In this document: piece by piece, positions 17,145 through 27,049 of the stretch | Layout of the letters: each line of letters starts with the position of its first letter | Numbering within the stretch: position 1 is the first letter of the stretch | Source of the DNA: Pseudaminobacter soli (ex Li et al. 2025) | Lineage (GTDB): Bacteria; Pseudomonadota; Alphaproteobacteria; Rhizobiales; Rhizobiaceae | Direction of reading: 5' to 3' | Length of the DNA stretch: 64,000 nt | Assembly (NCBI RefSeq): GCF_029892515.1 | Contig: NZ_JARXVF010000002.1 | Location: forward strand, 310,001-374,000 | The notes under the pieces: model-generated | The model's database searches: none | The model's input: only the letters and a program-made list of their open reading frames with translations | What the model was told of the DNA's origin: nothing | Translations under genes and position numbers: made by a program

Positions 17145-19298
17145 ATGGCGGAGCGCTCATTTGCGCGGGAGGTCGACGACCTCAAGCTGGGTGAAGGGGA
17201 GATATTCAGAGGAGAGGGCATCCTCGCCATCACCAAGGCGCTGCTGCAATCGGGCGTCGGCTATGTCGGCGGCTATCAGGGCTCGCCCATTTCGCATCTG
17301 ATGGATGTGCTGGCCGACGCCAAGGGCGTGCTGGACGATCTGGGCGTTCATTTCGAATCTTCCGCATCGGAGGCGGCTGCGGCGGCGATGCTCTCGGCGT
17401 CTGTCATGTATCCGATCCGTGGCGCGGTGACCTGGAAGTCGACCGCCGGCACGAACGTCGCCTCGGACGCGCTGACGAACCTTGCTTCGGGCGGCGTAAT
17501 GGGCGGCTCGCTCATCATCCTTGGAGAGGACTTTGGCGAGGGGTCTTCCATTCCGCAAGAGCGCAGCCATGGGTTCGCGATGAAATCGCAAATGTGGCTG
17601 CTCGATCCGCGCCCCAACCTCACAAGTATGGTGAAGGCGGTCGAGGACGGCTTCGAACTTTCCGAGGCCTCCAATACCCCCGTCATGCTGCAGATCCGTA
17701 TCCGCGCCTGCCACGTTCACGGCGAGTTCGTCGCCAAGGACAACAAGCGCCCGGCCTTCCCGCTCAAGAAAGCGCTCGAAAACCCGCGTCGCGACGTCAA
17801 CCGTGTGGTACTTCCGCCCGCCTCGTTGTTCCACGACAAGGAAAAACTGGAGCAGCGTTGGCCGAAAGCGGTCGAATTCATCAGCTCGCGCGGTTTGAAC
17901 GAGCATTTCGGGCCGACGGATGGCGATGTCGGCATCATTCTGCAGGGCGGCATGTACAACGGCGTCATGCGGTCGCTGCAGCTGCTGGGCCTTGCCGACG
18001 TCTATGGCAATTCGCTGGTGCCGCTCTACGTCCTCAACGTCACCTACCCGCTCGTCGATGACGAGGTGGCCGACTTCTGCCTTGGCAAGAAGGCGGTGAT
18101 CATGATCGAGGAGGGGCATCCGGAATATCTGGAACAGTCCCTCAACACGATCCTGCGCCGCCGCGACATCGCAACCAAGGTGCATGGCAAGGATTTTCTG
18201 TCACAGGGCGGCGATTACACCACCACCCTCATGGTCGACGGGCTGAGGTCCTTAATGAGGACCCATGCGCCCCGGCTGCTGGGCAACGAGCCACCCACGC
18301 CCGATCCCAAGCCCGTTCTGGAAAACGCCAAGGTGAAGGCGCTGACCGAGGTCGTGCCGCCGCGCCCGGCAGGTTTCTGCACCGGCTGTCCGGAACGGCC
18401 GATCTTCGCCGGCATGAAGCTGATGGAGAAGGAGCTCGGACAGCACCATGTGTCCGGCGACATCGGCTGCCACATCTTTTCCGTCCTGCCGCCCTTCAAC
18501 ATCGGCGGCAACACCATGGGCTACGGCCTATCCGGAGCGGGCACCTCGGCCTTCAACGTCAAGGCCGACAAGCGGCCGATCGCGGTCATGGGCGATGGCG
18601 GATTCTGGCACAATGGCCTGGTGACCAGCGTCGGCAATGCCGTGTTCAACAAGCATGACGGCGTCATCCTGATCGTCGATAACCACTATTCGGCGGCGAC
18701 CGGCGGCCAGGATATTTTGTCGTCGCGCGCGCAGAACCCGACGCGTTCGACCAACAACACCATCGCCGAGGCGGTCAAGGGCGTCGGCGTCAAGTGGCTC
18801 AGGCAGATCGACCGCACCTATGACGTGGCCAAGGTGCGCGACACGCTGAAGGAAGCGCTGACCACGCCGGAGGAAGGCCCCAAGGTCATCATCGCCTCGT
18901 CCGAATGCATGCTGAACAAGCAGCGCCGGGTGAAACCGCAGTTCAACCAGGCGGTCAAGGGCGGCAAAAGGATGGTGCGCGAACGCTTCGGCGTCGACGA
19001 GGACGTCTGCACCGGCGATCACGCCTGCATCCGGCTGTCTGGCTGCCCTTCGCTTTCGGTCAAGCACACCGACGATCCCTTGAAGGACGATCCCGTCGCC
19101 GCCATCGACAATAGCTGCGTGGGCTGCGGCAACTGCGGCGAGGTGTCTGAGGCGGCGGTACTCTGCCCATCCTTCTATCGCGCCGACATCATCCATAACC
19201 CGACCCGGCTGGACCGTGTCGCGGCCAAGCTGAGGGGGCTGTTCATCGGCTTCCTGCAGCGCCGCCGCGCCAGCCGTCAAATCGCTTTCGCAGCTTAA
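17145..19298 (+). CDS. iorA: indolepyruvate ferredoxin oxidoreductase, alpha subunit type
   Basis: A 717-residue thiamine-pyrophosphate-dependent oxidoreductase. Order: pyrimidine-binding domain (from about residue 20; SGVGYVGGYQGSPISHLMDV), middle domain, PP-binding domain with the TPP motif GDGGFWHNGL followed by NNHYSAATGGQ-like text (about 475-530), and a C-terminal iron-sulphur region with CTGDHACIRLSGCP and CVGCGNCGE. The family oxidises arylpyruvates to aryl-acetyl-CoA with ferredoxin as acceptor. TAAGGAGGAGG precedes the ATG. It is cotranscribed with iorB. The 2-oxoacid actually used is inferred from the family. Confidence 0.88.
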   Translation: MAERSFAREVDDLKLGEGEIFRGEGILAITKALLQSGVGYVGGYQGSPISHLMDVLADAKGVLDDLGVHFESSASEAAAAAMLSASVMYPIRGAVTWKSTAGTNVASDALTNLASGGVMGGSLIILGEDFGEGSSIPQERSHGFAMKSQMWLLDPRPNLTSMVKAVEDGFELSEASNTPVMLQIRIRACHVHGEFVAKDNKRPAFPLKKALENPRRDVNRVVLPPASLFHDKEKLEQRWPKAVEFISSRGLNEHFGPTDGDVGIILQGGMYNGVMRSLQLLGLADVYGNSLVPLYVLNVTYPLVDDEVADFCLGKKAVIMIEEGHPEYLEQSLNTILRRRDIATKVHGKDFLSQGGDYTTTLMVDGLRSLMRTHAPRLLGNEPPTPDPKPVLENAKVKALTEVVPPRPAGFCTGCPERPIFAGMKLMEKELGQHHVSGDIGCHIFSVLPPFNIGGNTMGYGLSGAGTSAFNVKADKRPIAVMGDGGFWHNGLVTSVGNAVFNKHDGVILIVDNHYSAATGGQDILSSRAQNPTRSTNNTIAEAVKGVGVKWLRQIDRTYDVAKVRDTLKEALTTPEEGPKVIIASSECMLNKQRRVKPQFNQAVKGGKRMVRERFGVDEDVCTGDHACIRLSGCPSLSVKHTDDPLKDDPVAAIDNSCVGCGNCGEVSEAAVLCPSFYRADIIHNPTRLDRVAAKLRGLFIGFLQRRRASRQIAFAA

Positions 19299-19309
19299 CG
19301 GTGGTCAGC

Positions 19310-20884
19310 ATGTTGCAGAAATCTTCGGATCTGACAGCCCGGCTCGCAACTGAAAAGCCGATCACGGTAGCCATCCTCGCCATGGGCGGGCAAGGCGGCG
19401 GCGTCCTCTCGGACTGGATCGTCGACCTGGCCGAGGCCCAGGGCTGGGTCGCGCAGTCGACCTCGGTTCCCGGCGTCGCACAGCGAACCGGTGCCACGAT
19501 CTACTATATCGAGATGCTGCCGGCGAAGGATGGCAAGTTGCCGATCCTCTCGCTCATGCCGACGCCCGGCGATGTCGATGTTGTGCTCGCGGCAGAGTTC
19601 ATGGAAGCCGGACGGGCCATGCTACGCGGGCTGGTCACGCCGGAGCGCACCACCCTCATTGCATCGAGCCACCGCTCTTATGCCGTGACCGAAAAGGAAA
19701 AGCCGGGCGACGGCACCGGCGATCCCGCGGTCGTGGTCGAAGCAACTGGGGTGTCGGCCAAGCGCGCAATTATGTTCGACATGCAGTCGCTAGCCGAGGC
19801 CAATGGAAGCGTGGTTTCCTCCGCCATGTTCGGCGCGCTGGCATCTGCAGAGGTGCTGCCGTTTTCACGCAACGCCTTCGAGGCCGCGATCCGCGCCGGC
19901 GGCAAGGGTGTAGAGGCAAGCCTGCGCGCCTTTGGGGCGGCCTATGACAAGGCCCGCGCGCCGGCCGACAAGGCCCCGAACCAGCAACTGCCGGCGAAAT
20001 TGCTGCCGCCGCTGCCTGGTTCGGACCCTCATCCTGGTCTCAACCGCCTGCTGGATCGGATACGCGCTGGACACCCCCAGTCCGTTCAGCCCATGCTCTT
20101 TGCCGGCGTGAAGCGATTGGTGGATTATCAGGACATTGCCTACGCCAATGAGTATCTGGACAGGGTTGAAACCGCCTATCTGCGCGATGCTGCTTGTAGC
20201 GGTGCGAACAAGGAATTCGCCTTCACCGCCGAAGTCGCCAAATACCTTGCCGTGGCGATGGCCTATGACGACGTCATACGCGTCGCTGACCTGAAAACGC
20301 GCGCGAGCCGTTTCGAGCGCGTTCGCAAGGAGGTCGGCGTCAAGTCTGACCAGATCGTCTACACGACCGAATACATGCATCCGCGCATGGAAGAGGTGGC
20401 CGGTACCTTGCCGGCATCGCTTGGCCGCTGGCTCGAAGAAAGCCCGCGCCTGTTCAAAGCCCTCGACAAGATGATCAACAAGGGGCGTCGTGTCCGCACT
20501 GGCACCGTTGGCTGGTTTTTGATGCTGAACTCGCTGGCTGGCGTGAAGCGCTTTCGGCGCCGTACGCTGCGCCATGCCCGCGAGATCGAACACATCGAAA
20601 GATGGCTCGATCTGGCCAGCAAGGTCATCGCTACCGACTACGATCTGGCGGTCGAGGTCGTTTCGTGCCGGCGCCTGGTGAAGGGCTATTCCGACACGCA
20701 TGCTCGCGGCCATTCCAAGTTCGACAGGGTCATCAGCCAGGTGCCTCGGTTGCAGGGTCGCCCCGATGGCGCGGCGTGGCTCAGCCGTCTGCGCCGGGCG
20801 GCTTTGCTCGATGAGGAAGGCAAGGCGCTCGACGGCGCTCTTCAGACCATCGACAGCATCTACAGCGACAAGACTGCGGCGTAA
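19310..20884 (+). CDS. iorB: indolepyruvate oxidoreductase beta subunit with DUF6537 domain
   Basis: About 524 residues. The N-terminal 200 form the gamma/beta pyruvate-ferredoxin oxidoreductase domain (VAILAMGGQGGGVLSDWIVD, SVPGVAQRTGATIYYIEMLP), and the rest is the long C-terminal domain (DUF6537) found in proteobacterial IorB. The gene starts 2-11 bases after iorA; GTG 19301 is possible, but ATG 19310 has GGTGG at a better distance. It completes a two-subunit enzyme with iorA. A strong hairpin follows at 20913. Confidence 0.85.
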   Translation: MLQKSSDLTARLATEKPITVAILAMGGQGGGVLSDWIVDLAEAQGWVAQSTSVPGVAQRTGATIYYIEMLPAKDGKLPILSLMPTPGDVDVVLAAEFMEAGRAMLRGLVTPERTTLIASSHRSYAVTEKEKPGDGTGDPAVVVEATGVSAKRAIMFDMQSLAEANGSVVSSAMFGALASAEVLPFSRNAFEAAIRAGGKGVEASLRAFGAAYDKARAPADKAPNQQLPAKLLPPLPGSDPHPGLNRLLDRIRAGHPQSVQPMLFAGVKRLVDYQDIAYANEYLDRVETAYLRDAACSGANKEFAFTAEVAKYLAVAMAYDDVIRVADLKTRASRFERVRKEVGVKSDQIVYTTEYMHPRMEEVAGTLPASLGRWLEESPRLFKALDKMINKGRRVRTGTVGWFLMLNSLAGVKRFRRRTLRHAREIEHIERWLDLASKVIATDYDLAVEVVSCRRLVKGYSDTHARGHSKFDRVISQVPRLQGRPDGAAWLSRLRRAALLDEEGKALDGALQTIDSIYSDKTAA

Positions 20885-20912
20885 AAGCTGCGTAGAAGCG
20901 GGGAAATAAAGA

Positions 20913-20934
20913 GCGAGCCGGACCGCCGGCTCGC
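20913..20934. terminator. hairpin at the end of the iorAB operon
   Basis: GCGAGCCGG-ACCG-CCGGCTCGC is a perfect 9-bp stem 29 bases after the iorB stop. No T-run follows, so it may act as a transcript-stabilising or rho-assisted end and not as a classical terminator. It lies between convergent units. Confidence 0.55.
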
Positions 20935-21063
20935 GTCCGTCCGATGCGGCGAAGTCCGAAGTCTGCCGAGCGCCGGCTGCATATTCTTAAATGCAGTTTT
21001 TTGAGCGCAGTCACGGGACCGCAAAGAGTGCTTCGCAAAAAGGAGGGAGCGGCGCGGGCCCCC

Positions 21064-21858
21064 TTATTTTTCCAGCCAGCCCGGCATCGGATCGGGCAAT
21101 GGAATCGCGTCAAGTAGGGCGCGCGTATAGTCGGAGCGCGGCGCTTCGAACACGCTGCTGCACGGGCCTTCCTCGGCGATCTTTCCGCCCTGCAGGACCA
21201 TGACGCGGTCGCAGATGGCACGGATGACCGACAGGTCATGGCTGATGAAGGCGGCCGCCAGTCCCATCTCGCGGCTAAGCTCGCCGATTAGCGATAGAAC
21301 CTGCGCTTGCGTCGAGACATCGAGACCGGACACCACCTCGTCGGCCAGCACGAAATCCGGCCGCATCACTACGGCGCGCGCGATGCCGACGCGCTGGCGC
21401 TGACCGCCGGAAAGTTCGTGCGGGTTCCTGTCGAGGCTGGCAAGCGGCAGGCCGACGCGCTCGATGACCTTCGACGCCTGGCGCTCGGCGTCGCGCCGGT
21501 CCGTCGCGAGGCGATGGAGGAGGAGCGGACCGGTCAGAATCTGGCGGATCGTATGGCGCGGATTGAGCGACGACATCGGATCCTGGAAGATCATCTGCAT
21601 GCGCCTCCGCAGCGGGCGCAACGCGTTCTCGCCGAGATGTGTGATGTCCATACCGTCGAAGGTTATTGTCCCGTTTGTGACATCGACGAGACGCAACAGC
21701 GCCCGTCCCAGCGTCGTCTTGCCCGATCCGGATTCGCCGACGATGCCGAGCGTCTCGCCCTTAGCGATAGTCAGGTCGATGCCGTGGAGTACTTTGATGT
21801 TACGTGCGGCGCCATACGCGACCTCAATGTTGGTCGCCGAAAGCAAGGTGTCAGTCAT
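21064..21858 (-). CDS. peptide/nickel-type ABC ATPase (DppF-like, second system)
   Basis: 264 residues from ATG 21858, which overlaps the end of the previous gene by eight bases. Walker A GESGSGKTTLGRAL, signature LSGGQRQRVGIARAV, and a Walker B reading FVLADEVVSGLD (V-V where P-T is usual, which should still function). It is the last gene of a five-gene operon transcribed leftward. The C-terminal oligopeptide extension is short. Confidence 0.88.
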   Translation of the reverse strand: MTDTLLSATNIEVAYGAARNIKVLHGIDLTIAKGETLGIVGESGSGKTTLGRALLRLVDVTNGTITFDGMDITHLGENALRPLRRRMQMIFQDPMSSLNPRHTIRQILTGPLLLHRLATDRRDAERQASKVIERVGLPLASLDRNPHELSGGQRQRVGIARAVVMRPDFVLADEVVSGLDVSTQAQVLSLIGELSREMGLAAAFISHDLSVIRAICDRVMVLQGGKIAEEGPCSSVFEAPRSDYTRALLDAIPLPDPMPGWLEK

Positions 21859-22729
21859 GGCGAGCCCCGCTGTGGTCATACGATGCCAGCTCCTGGCGCA
21901 AGCCGGCGAACACGCTCTCCGGTACCGGTGCAAGCGCCCGGTCGGGCCGGTCGTAGCGCGGGCCCGCGGTAAGAAGCGCCTGCATGTAGGGATGGCGCGG
22001 GCGCTCCATTATCTCGGCGGTCGCTCCAGCTTCTACAACCATGCCGCCATAAAGCAGGGTCACGCGATCACAAATCTGGGCGACGACGCCGAGGTCGTGG
22101 GTGACGAAGATTACGCTCGTGCCATGCTTGGCCTGCATGGCGCGGATCAGGCGCAGGATCTGTTTCTGCACAGTAACATCGAGCGCAGTGGTCGGCTCAT
22201 CGGCGACAACTAGCTTGGGATCCATGGCGAAGGCGGCCGCGATCAGCACACGCTGGCGCATGCCGCCCGACAGCTCGTGTGGGTAGGCGCGCATGACCCT
22301 TTCCGGGTCGCGAATATGCACTTCCTCCAGCAACTCGAGGCCACGTCGTCGTGCGTCGGTGGAAGACATGCCGCGCTTCAGCCGGAGCCCATCGGTGAGC
22401 TGGCTTTCGATCCGCCGTCCGGGGTTGAGCGCGGTCATCGGGTCCTGCGGGATCAGCGTGATCTCGGAGCCGGTGATTTTCCGCAACTCGTGGGACGAGA
22501 GACTGAGCAGGTCGCGTCCGGAAAAGACGGCCGAGCCCTTGGTGATGCGCACCGTTCGCGGCAGCATGCCGAGCACGGCCTTGGAGATGGTGGATTTTCC
22601 CGCGCCGCTTTCGCCGACGAGCCCGATGACTTCACCAGCCGCAAGGTCGAGCGAAACACCGCGCAAGATCGGCGCGCCGCCGTCGCGATCACTGACCGCC
22701 GACAGGTTCCTGATGGACAGCAAGCTCAT
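21851..22729 (-). CDS. peptide/nickel-type ABC ATPase (DppD-like, second system)
   Basis: 292 residues with GESGAGKSTISKAV, LSGGMRQRVLIAAAF, LVVADEPTTALD and the switch histidine in FVTHDLGVVA. It overlaps the upstream permease by four bases. It heterodimerises with the DppF-like ATPase. Confidence 0.9.
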   Translation of the reverse strand: MSLLSIRNLSAVSDRDGGAPILRGVSLDLAAGEVIGLVGESGAGKSTISKAVLGMLPRTVRITKGSAVFSGRDLLSLSSHELRKITGSEITLIPQDPMTALNPGRRIESQLTDGLRLKRGMSSTDARRRGLELLEEVHIRDPERVMRAYPHELSGGMRQRVLIAAAFAMDPKLVVADEPTTALDVTVQKQILRLIRAMQAKHGTSVIFVTHDLGVVAQICDRVTLLYGGMVVEAGATAEIMERPRHPYMQALLTAGPRYDRPDRALAPVPESVFAGLRQELASYDHSGARHD

Positions 22730-23607
22730 CGGCGCATCACCGGATCGATCGCCCGGCGCAATCCGTCACCAAGCTGGTTGAAGGCGAGCACCGTGGCAAA
22801 GAGCATGAAGAGGGGAAAGGCCAGGACCCACCAGCCGTGGTGGATGATCTGGCGGCCCTGGGCGATCATGCCGCCCCAGGTTGGAATGTCCGAGGCGACG
22901 GACAGGCCGACAAAAGACAGGATCGCTTCGACGATCACCGCAATGCCCATCTCCAGACTTACCAGCGCGATGAGAACGGGAGCGACATTGGGCAGGATCT
23001 CGCGCATCAGGATCGTGAAGCGCGAGAAGCCGATGGTGCGCGCCGCCGTAACATAGTCCATACTCGCCTGGGCCATGGTCTCGGCCCGCACGACCCGGCA
23101 GAAGCGGGTCCAGTCGATGATGACGATGGCGGCGATCACCGAATGGACGCCGGAGCCCAGAATGGCGACGAGCAGGATTGATAGCAGCACCGGCGGAAAG
23201 GCCATCCAGATGTCCACCAGACGGGACACGACGGCATCTACCCAGCCGCCATACCAGCCAGCGAGAAGGCCGAGCATGGCGCCGACGAGGGCGGCCAGGC
23301 TTGCTGCCACGAAGGCCACCGTGAGCGCGACGCGGCTGCCATAGATGAGTCGCGAAAGCACGTCACGGCCGAGGTCGTCGGTGCCGAGATAGTAGCCGGG
23401 CTCCGCGCCAGGGAAGCCCGCCGGTGGCAGAGTGCCCAGCATCAGGTCCTGCTCCAGCGGATCCTTTGGCGCGACCCAGGGCGCAAATATCGCAAGCACG
23501 ACCAGCAGAAGGATGAAGCCTCCGCCGAAAAGCACTTTCGGGTTGGCGAAGAGATTTGCCAAGCGACGACGCCGCGCCGCCGTTTGGATGATGACCGCGT
23601 CAGCCAT
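22726..23607 (-). CDS. ABC permease, DppC type (second system)
   Basis: 293 residues: N-terminal helix (VLFGGGFILLLVVLAIFAPW), the periplasmic motif YYLGTDDLGRDVLSRLIYGS, five further hydrophobic segments and the EAA loop MDYVTAARTIGFSRFTILMR. It ends QLGDGLRRAIDPVMRR. The start overlaps the DppB-type gene by eight bases. Confidence 0.92.
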   Translation of the reverse strand: MADAVIIQTAARRRRLANLFANPKVLFGGGFILLLVVLAIFAPWVAPKDPLEQDLMLGTLPPAGFPGAEPGYYLGTDDLGRDVLSRLIYGSRVALTVAFVAASLAALVGAMLGLLAGWYGGWVDAVVSRLVDIWMAFPPVLLSILLVAILGSGVHSVIAAIVIIDWTRFCRVVRAETMAQASMDYVTAARTIGFSRFTILMREILPNVAPVLIALVSLEMGIAVIVEAILSFVGLSVASDIPTWGGMIAQGRQIIHHGWWVLAFPLFMLFATVLAFNQLGDGLRRAIDPVMRR

Positions 23608-24607
23608 GACGCAGCCGCGGATTGAGCGCGACCACAGCGAGGTCGACGAGGATGTTGATCACAATGAACATGAGCCCGAATACCAGGACCAGCCCCTGGA
23701 TTAGTGGCAGGTCGCGATTGATGACAGCGTCGATCGCCATGTTGCCCACGCCAGGGTAGGAGAAGATGCGTTCGACGATGACCGTGCCGCCGATCAGGAA
23801 GGTGAACTGCACGCCGGTGAGCGCCAAAGTGGGGCCGACCGCGTTGCGCAACGCCTCCTGTAGGATCAGCCGCAACTCGGACATGCCTTTCAGCCGGGCG
23901 AGCAGCACGTAGTCCTGCACCATCGCCTCGGACAATGCCTGCTTGAGCACGCGGGCTATCACCGCTGCGAGCGGCAGGGCGAGCGCAAGCGTCGGCATCA
24001 CCATATGGGATGCAACCTCGAGGAACTTGTCGAAGCGAAGCGTGGCTATGCTTTCCACGAGGTAGAAGCGCGTGACGAAATCGTCGGCCGACTGCGGATT
24101 GACCCGGCCGGAAAGAGGAAGGACCGGATAGAAGACGCCAAGCACAAGGACTAGCGCCAGCGCCCAGACGAAGTCTGGTATCGCCAGCAACAACCCGTTG
24201 GCTGCATCTACGACGCTTTCACCGCGAGTACGGCGCAGCATCGTGCCGATGATCGCCACCCCGCCGCCGATCAGGATCGCGACCAGCAGCGCGAGCGTTG
24301 CCAATTCGAGCGTCGCGGGTAGTCTTTCCGCGAGCAGGTCAAGGACATCGCGGCGGATGGAAATCGACGTGCCGAAATCTCCGGCAAGGATGCCCTTCAG
24401 CCAAAGCATGAACTGCACGGGTATGCTTTCGTCCAGGCCGTAGCGTGCACGCAGGGCGGCGATGTCGGCCGGGGTTGCCCCCGGCGCGATCATCATTGCA
24501 ACCGGATCGCCCGGCGCGACACGCAACAGCACGAAGACGATGACTCCGACACCGAACAAGGTCGTTGCCGCGATGCCGACGCGTTTAGTCAATCTGGCTA
24601 GAAACAT
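23600..24607 (-). CDS. ABC permease, DppB type (second system)
   Basis: 335 residues: first helix (IAATTLFGVGVIVFVLLRVA) followed by PGDPVAMMIAPGATPADIA, the DppB periplasmic domain, EAA-type loop (DYVLLARLKGMSELRLILQE) and a final FLIGGTVIVERIFSYPGVG motif. It lies 36 bases after the binding-protein gene. Confidence 0.9.
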   Translation of the reverse strand: MFLARLTKRVGIAATTLFGVGVIVFVLLRVAPGDPVAMMIAPGATPADIAALRARYGLDESIPVQFMLWLKGILAGDFGTSISIRRDVLDLLAERLPATLELATLALLVAILIGGGVAIIGTMLRRTRGESVVDAANGLLLAIPDFVWALALVLVLGVFYPVLPLSGRVNPQSADDFVTRFYLVESIATLRFDKFLEVASHMVMPTLALALPLAAVIARVLKQALSEAMVQDYVLLARLKGMSELRLILQEALRNAVGPTLALTGVQFTFLIGGTVIVERIFSYPGVGNMAIDAVINRDLPLIQGLVLVFGLMFIVINILVDLAVVALNPRLRHG

Positions 24608-24643
24608 TGGCTACACTGACCTTTCGCCGGCCAACGCTTATTG

Positions 24644-26179
24644 TCATGCTTTCTCGACGTGAACCGGTTGAAGGGCGCCGGACTGGTCCGGCGTGACCTT
24701 CAGGTCAGACTTGAAGACGACCGGCTGCACATACTGCAGAAGCGGAATGACATAGCCGTTCTCGGCGATGTATTTCGAAACCGCCTTCCAGCCGGCGATG
24801 CGCTTTTCCTCGTCCTTCTCGCCCCACAGCGGCCCAATGATCTTGTCCAGATCCTCGGTCTTCCATGCCGAGTGCGGCGAAGGTCCGAACATGGCAAAGC
24901 CCGTCGACGTGGTCGGGTCGATGATGGCGTTGCCCCAGTTGTAGAAGGCCGCCGGCGCAAGCTGGTGGGCTGCGCGCAATTCGAAGTGCTTGGCGATTTC
25001 GTAGACTTCGATATTGGCTTCGATGCCGACCTTGCGCCACATGCCGACGATCGCCTGGATCATCTCGTAGTCTTTCGGCTTGAGGCCGCGCGTGGTCTGG
25101 ATCGTGAACTTTGCCGGCTTGTCGGTCGAATAGCCACTTGCCGCCAACAGTTCCTTTGCCTTTTGCGGGTCGTATCCGACGGTGATCGAAGGATCGAAGG
25201 CGGCGTAATTCGGCGCTTCCAGCGTATCGATCGGCACGCCGTAGCCGCGCAGCAGGCGGTCCACGATTGCCTTCTTGTCGATTGCGTGATGGGCAGCGAG
25301 CCTCACGTTCTTGTCGAGCATGACGTCGACATTGGTGATGAAGATCATGCCGATGTCGGTGATCGGCGTGGCAATGCCGGCCAGGCCCTGCACCGACTTC
25401 AGGCGGTCGAACTCCTCATAGGGAATATCCAGCGTGACATCGGACGAGCCGCTTTCGATCTCGGCGACGCGGCTGGTCGCGTCGGGAACGAACTTGAACA
25501 CGACCGTCTCAAAGGGCGGCTTGCCGCCGAAATAGTTCGGATTGGCCTTGAGGCGCAGGAAGGAATTGCCTTCGTAGGCGTCGACCATATAGGGGCCGGT
25601 GCCGATCGGCTTCTTCTCAAAGCCTTCCGCTCCGACCTTCTCGTAGTGGGCCTTCGGCAGCACGTAGCCGGTCAGATAGGCCATCCACATGAAGTAGGTC
25701 GGCTCGTAGCGCAGCACGTCGCCGGTGATCTTGTTGCCGTCGATCTTGTAGTTGCCGGCGGTCGACCAGATGAACTGGATCGGGTTTCCGGTCTCCTGCT
25801 TGGCGGCGCGTTCGAGCGACCAGACGATGTCCTCGGCCGTGAGCGGCGTGCCGTCGTGCCAGGTGACGCCTTCGCGAACTGTCATCCAGACCTTGGTCTT
25901 GTCCTCGTTCCAGCCCCACTCGGTGAGCAGGCCAGGCTTGAAGGCCAAATCGGGTCCCTGGTCGACAAAGTGGTCGAAGACCGTCCGATAGATCGCCTGG
26001 ATCGCCGGATTGACGGCATTGGGACCGACCGTAGGATCGAACGAGGGCAGGTTCACGTTGAAAGCGATGGTAAGCGTGTCGCTGGTTGCGGCAGCCGAAA
26101 TACCCCGGCCGGCGAGCAGCGCAGCCAGGAAGGTGCCGGCGCCAAGCGCCAGCGCATCGCGCCTGTTAAGCGTCGTCAT
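24644..26179 (-). CDS. ABC transporter substrate-binding protein, SBP_bac_5 (second system)
   Basis: 511 residues from ATG 26179 (GGAG six bases upstream). The leader LNRRDALALGAGTFLAALLA contains twin Arg and a hydrophobic core, so Tat export is likely. Family features include LTIAFNVNLPSFDPTVGPNA and TWHDGTPLTAEDIVWSLERA. It heads the leftward operon with two permeases and two ATPases. Cargo is unknown; the adjacent MarR-like regulator and flavin monooxygenase suggest a small organic substrate as readily as a peptide. Confidence 0.88.
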   Translation of the reverse strand: MTTLNRRDALALGAGTFLAALLAGRGISAAATSDTLTIAFNVNLPSFDPTVGPNAVNPAIQAIYRTVFDHFVDQGPDLAFKPGLLTEWGWNEDKTKVWMTVREGVTWHDGTPLTAEDIVWSLERAAKQETGNPIQFIWSTAGNYKIDGNKITGDVLRYEPTYFMWMAYLTGYVLPKAHYEKVGAEGFEKKPIGTGPYMVDAYEGNSFLRLKANPNYFGGKPPFETVVFKFVPDATSRVAEIESGSSDVTLDIPYEEFDRLKSVQGLAGIATPITDIGMIFITNVDVMLDKNVRLAAHHAIDKKAIVDRLLRGYGVPIDTLEAPNYAAFDPSITVGYDPQKAKELLAASGYSTDKPAKFTIQTTRGLKPKDYEMIQAIVGMWRKVGIEANIEVYEIAKHFELRAAHQLAPAAFYNWGNAIIDPTTSTGFAMFGPSPHSAWKTEDLDKIIGPLWGEKDEEKRIAGWKAVSKYIAENGYVIPLLQYVQPVVFKSDLKVTPDQSGALQPVHVEKA

Positions 26180-26346
26180 GTCTATCTCCAATGTTCCCCT
26201 TTGCGTCGGTGCCTTCGCCGACGCACCCGCCGGCTATGTGCCGATCTGGTGATGCTGGAGGTTAAGATGGTTTCTGCGGCTTTGCCAAGCGAAATTATAT
26301 GTAAACGGATATTTTTTTATTGCGTGGTGCCCCTGCCGCCCCTCGG

Positions 26347-26949
26347 TCAGTCGCGAGGTTCGGGCTCCGCGTCCTTGGGCTGGGCAGCGACGGCGAACCG
26401 TCCCGGCCGTCTGCGATGGGTGGCCGCGTTACGCGCCGCCTGGGCGTAAATGCCGGTCATCAACTCGAGCGTCCGCCCCGCATCCTCCAGGCGCTGCGCC
26501 AGTTCGGGCACGTGGCGCACCGCATCGATCAGCAAAGCCGACCGCACCTCGGCATACCGGTCGGTGACGTCCTTTCCCAGAGGAGTAACCTCATAGGTCA
26601 CGCCCGCACGTCCGCTGCCGTTGCGCTCGACCAGTCCGCTTTTGATCAACTTCCGCAGGCTGTACTGAATGTTCGGAATGTCCTCGCGATTGGTCATGTA
26701 TGCGAGGTCATGGATGCTCTTGGGCCGGTCGTTCATCCTGATGATGTGGAGCAGGGCGTTCTCCGGGCCGCTTCCCGCGAAATCTATGACGGAGGACAGG
26801 CACTCGGTCTGCCATCGCCCGAAAGCCTCGAAGGTGCGCATCAAGGCGTATTCGAGTTCTACGACATCGATCTCCAGCGGTGTGTGCGCCAGGTGCCAGG
26901 TGCGATCGAATGTGTCCGACGGACCTTTGTTCTTGCTGCTTCGCGCCAT
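26347..26949 (-). CDS. winged-helix (MarR-like) transcriptional regulator
   Basis: 200 residues. The core reads RPKSIHDLAYMTNREDIPNI then QYSLRKLIKSGLVERNGSGR, a winged helix that differs from typical MarR in having a long N-terminal helical part (EYALMRTFEAFGRWQTECLS). This MarR_2-like type is often coded next to catabolic oxygenases. It is divergent from the LLM monooxygenase, with the inverted repeat AATAGA-TTT-TCTATT between them, so autoregulation plus control of that operon is likely. GGGAG precedes ATG 26949. Confidence 0.8.
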   Translation of the reverse strand: MARSSKNKGPSDTFDRTWHLAHTPLEIDVVELEYALMRTFEAFGRWQTECLSSVIDFAGSGPENALLHIIRMNDRPKSIHDLAYMTNREDIPNIQYSLRKLIKSGLVERNGSGRAGVTYEVTPLGKDVTDRYAEVRSALLIDAVRHVPELAQRLEDAGRTLELMTGIYAQAARNAATHRRRPGRFAVAAQPKDAEPEPRD

Positions 26950-27007
26950 GTGAATCTCCCTGAGGAAGAATGCAGCAGGGCACCACTTGCGTCCACATAA
27001 AACATCA

Positions 27008-27022
27008 AATAGATTTTCTATT
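27008..27022. promoter_or_regulatory. candidate operator, inverted repeat AATAGA-TTT-TCTATT
   Basis: A perfect 6-bp-arm inverted repeat in the 100-bp gap between the MarR-like gene and the monooxygenase gene, 28 bases before the latter's start. Its position would overlap the promoter of one or both genes. Confidence 0.5.
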
Positions 27023-27049
27023 ATAAATTTCATCGTAAGGAGGAGCACG

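Noticed and set aside
24641-26449. 602-residue plus-strand open frame
   Set aside because: Antisense shadow of the second substrate-binding protein gene.
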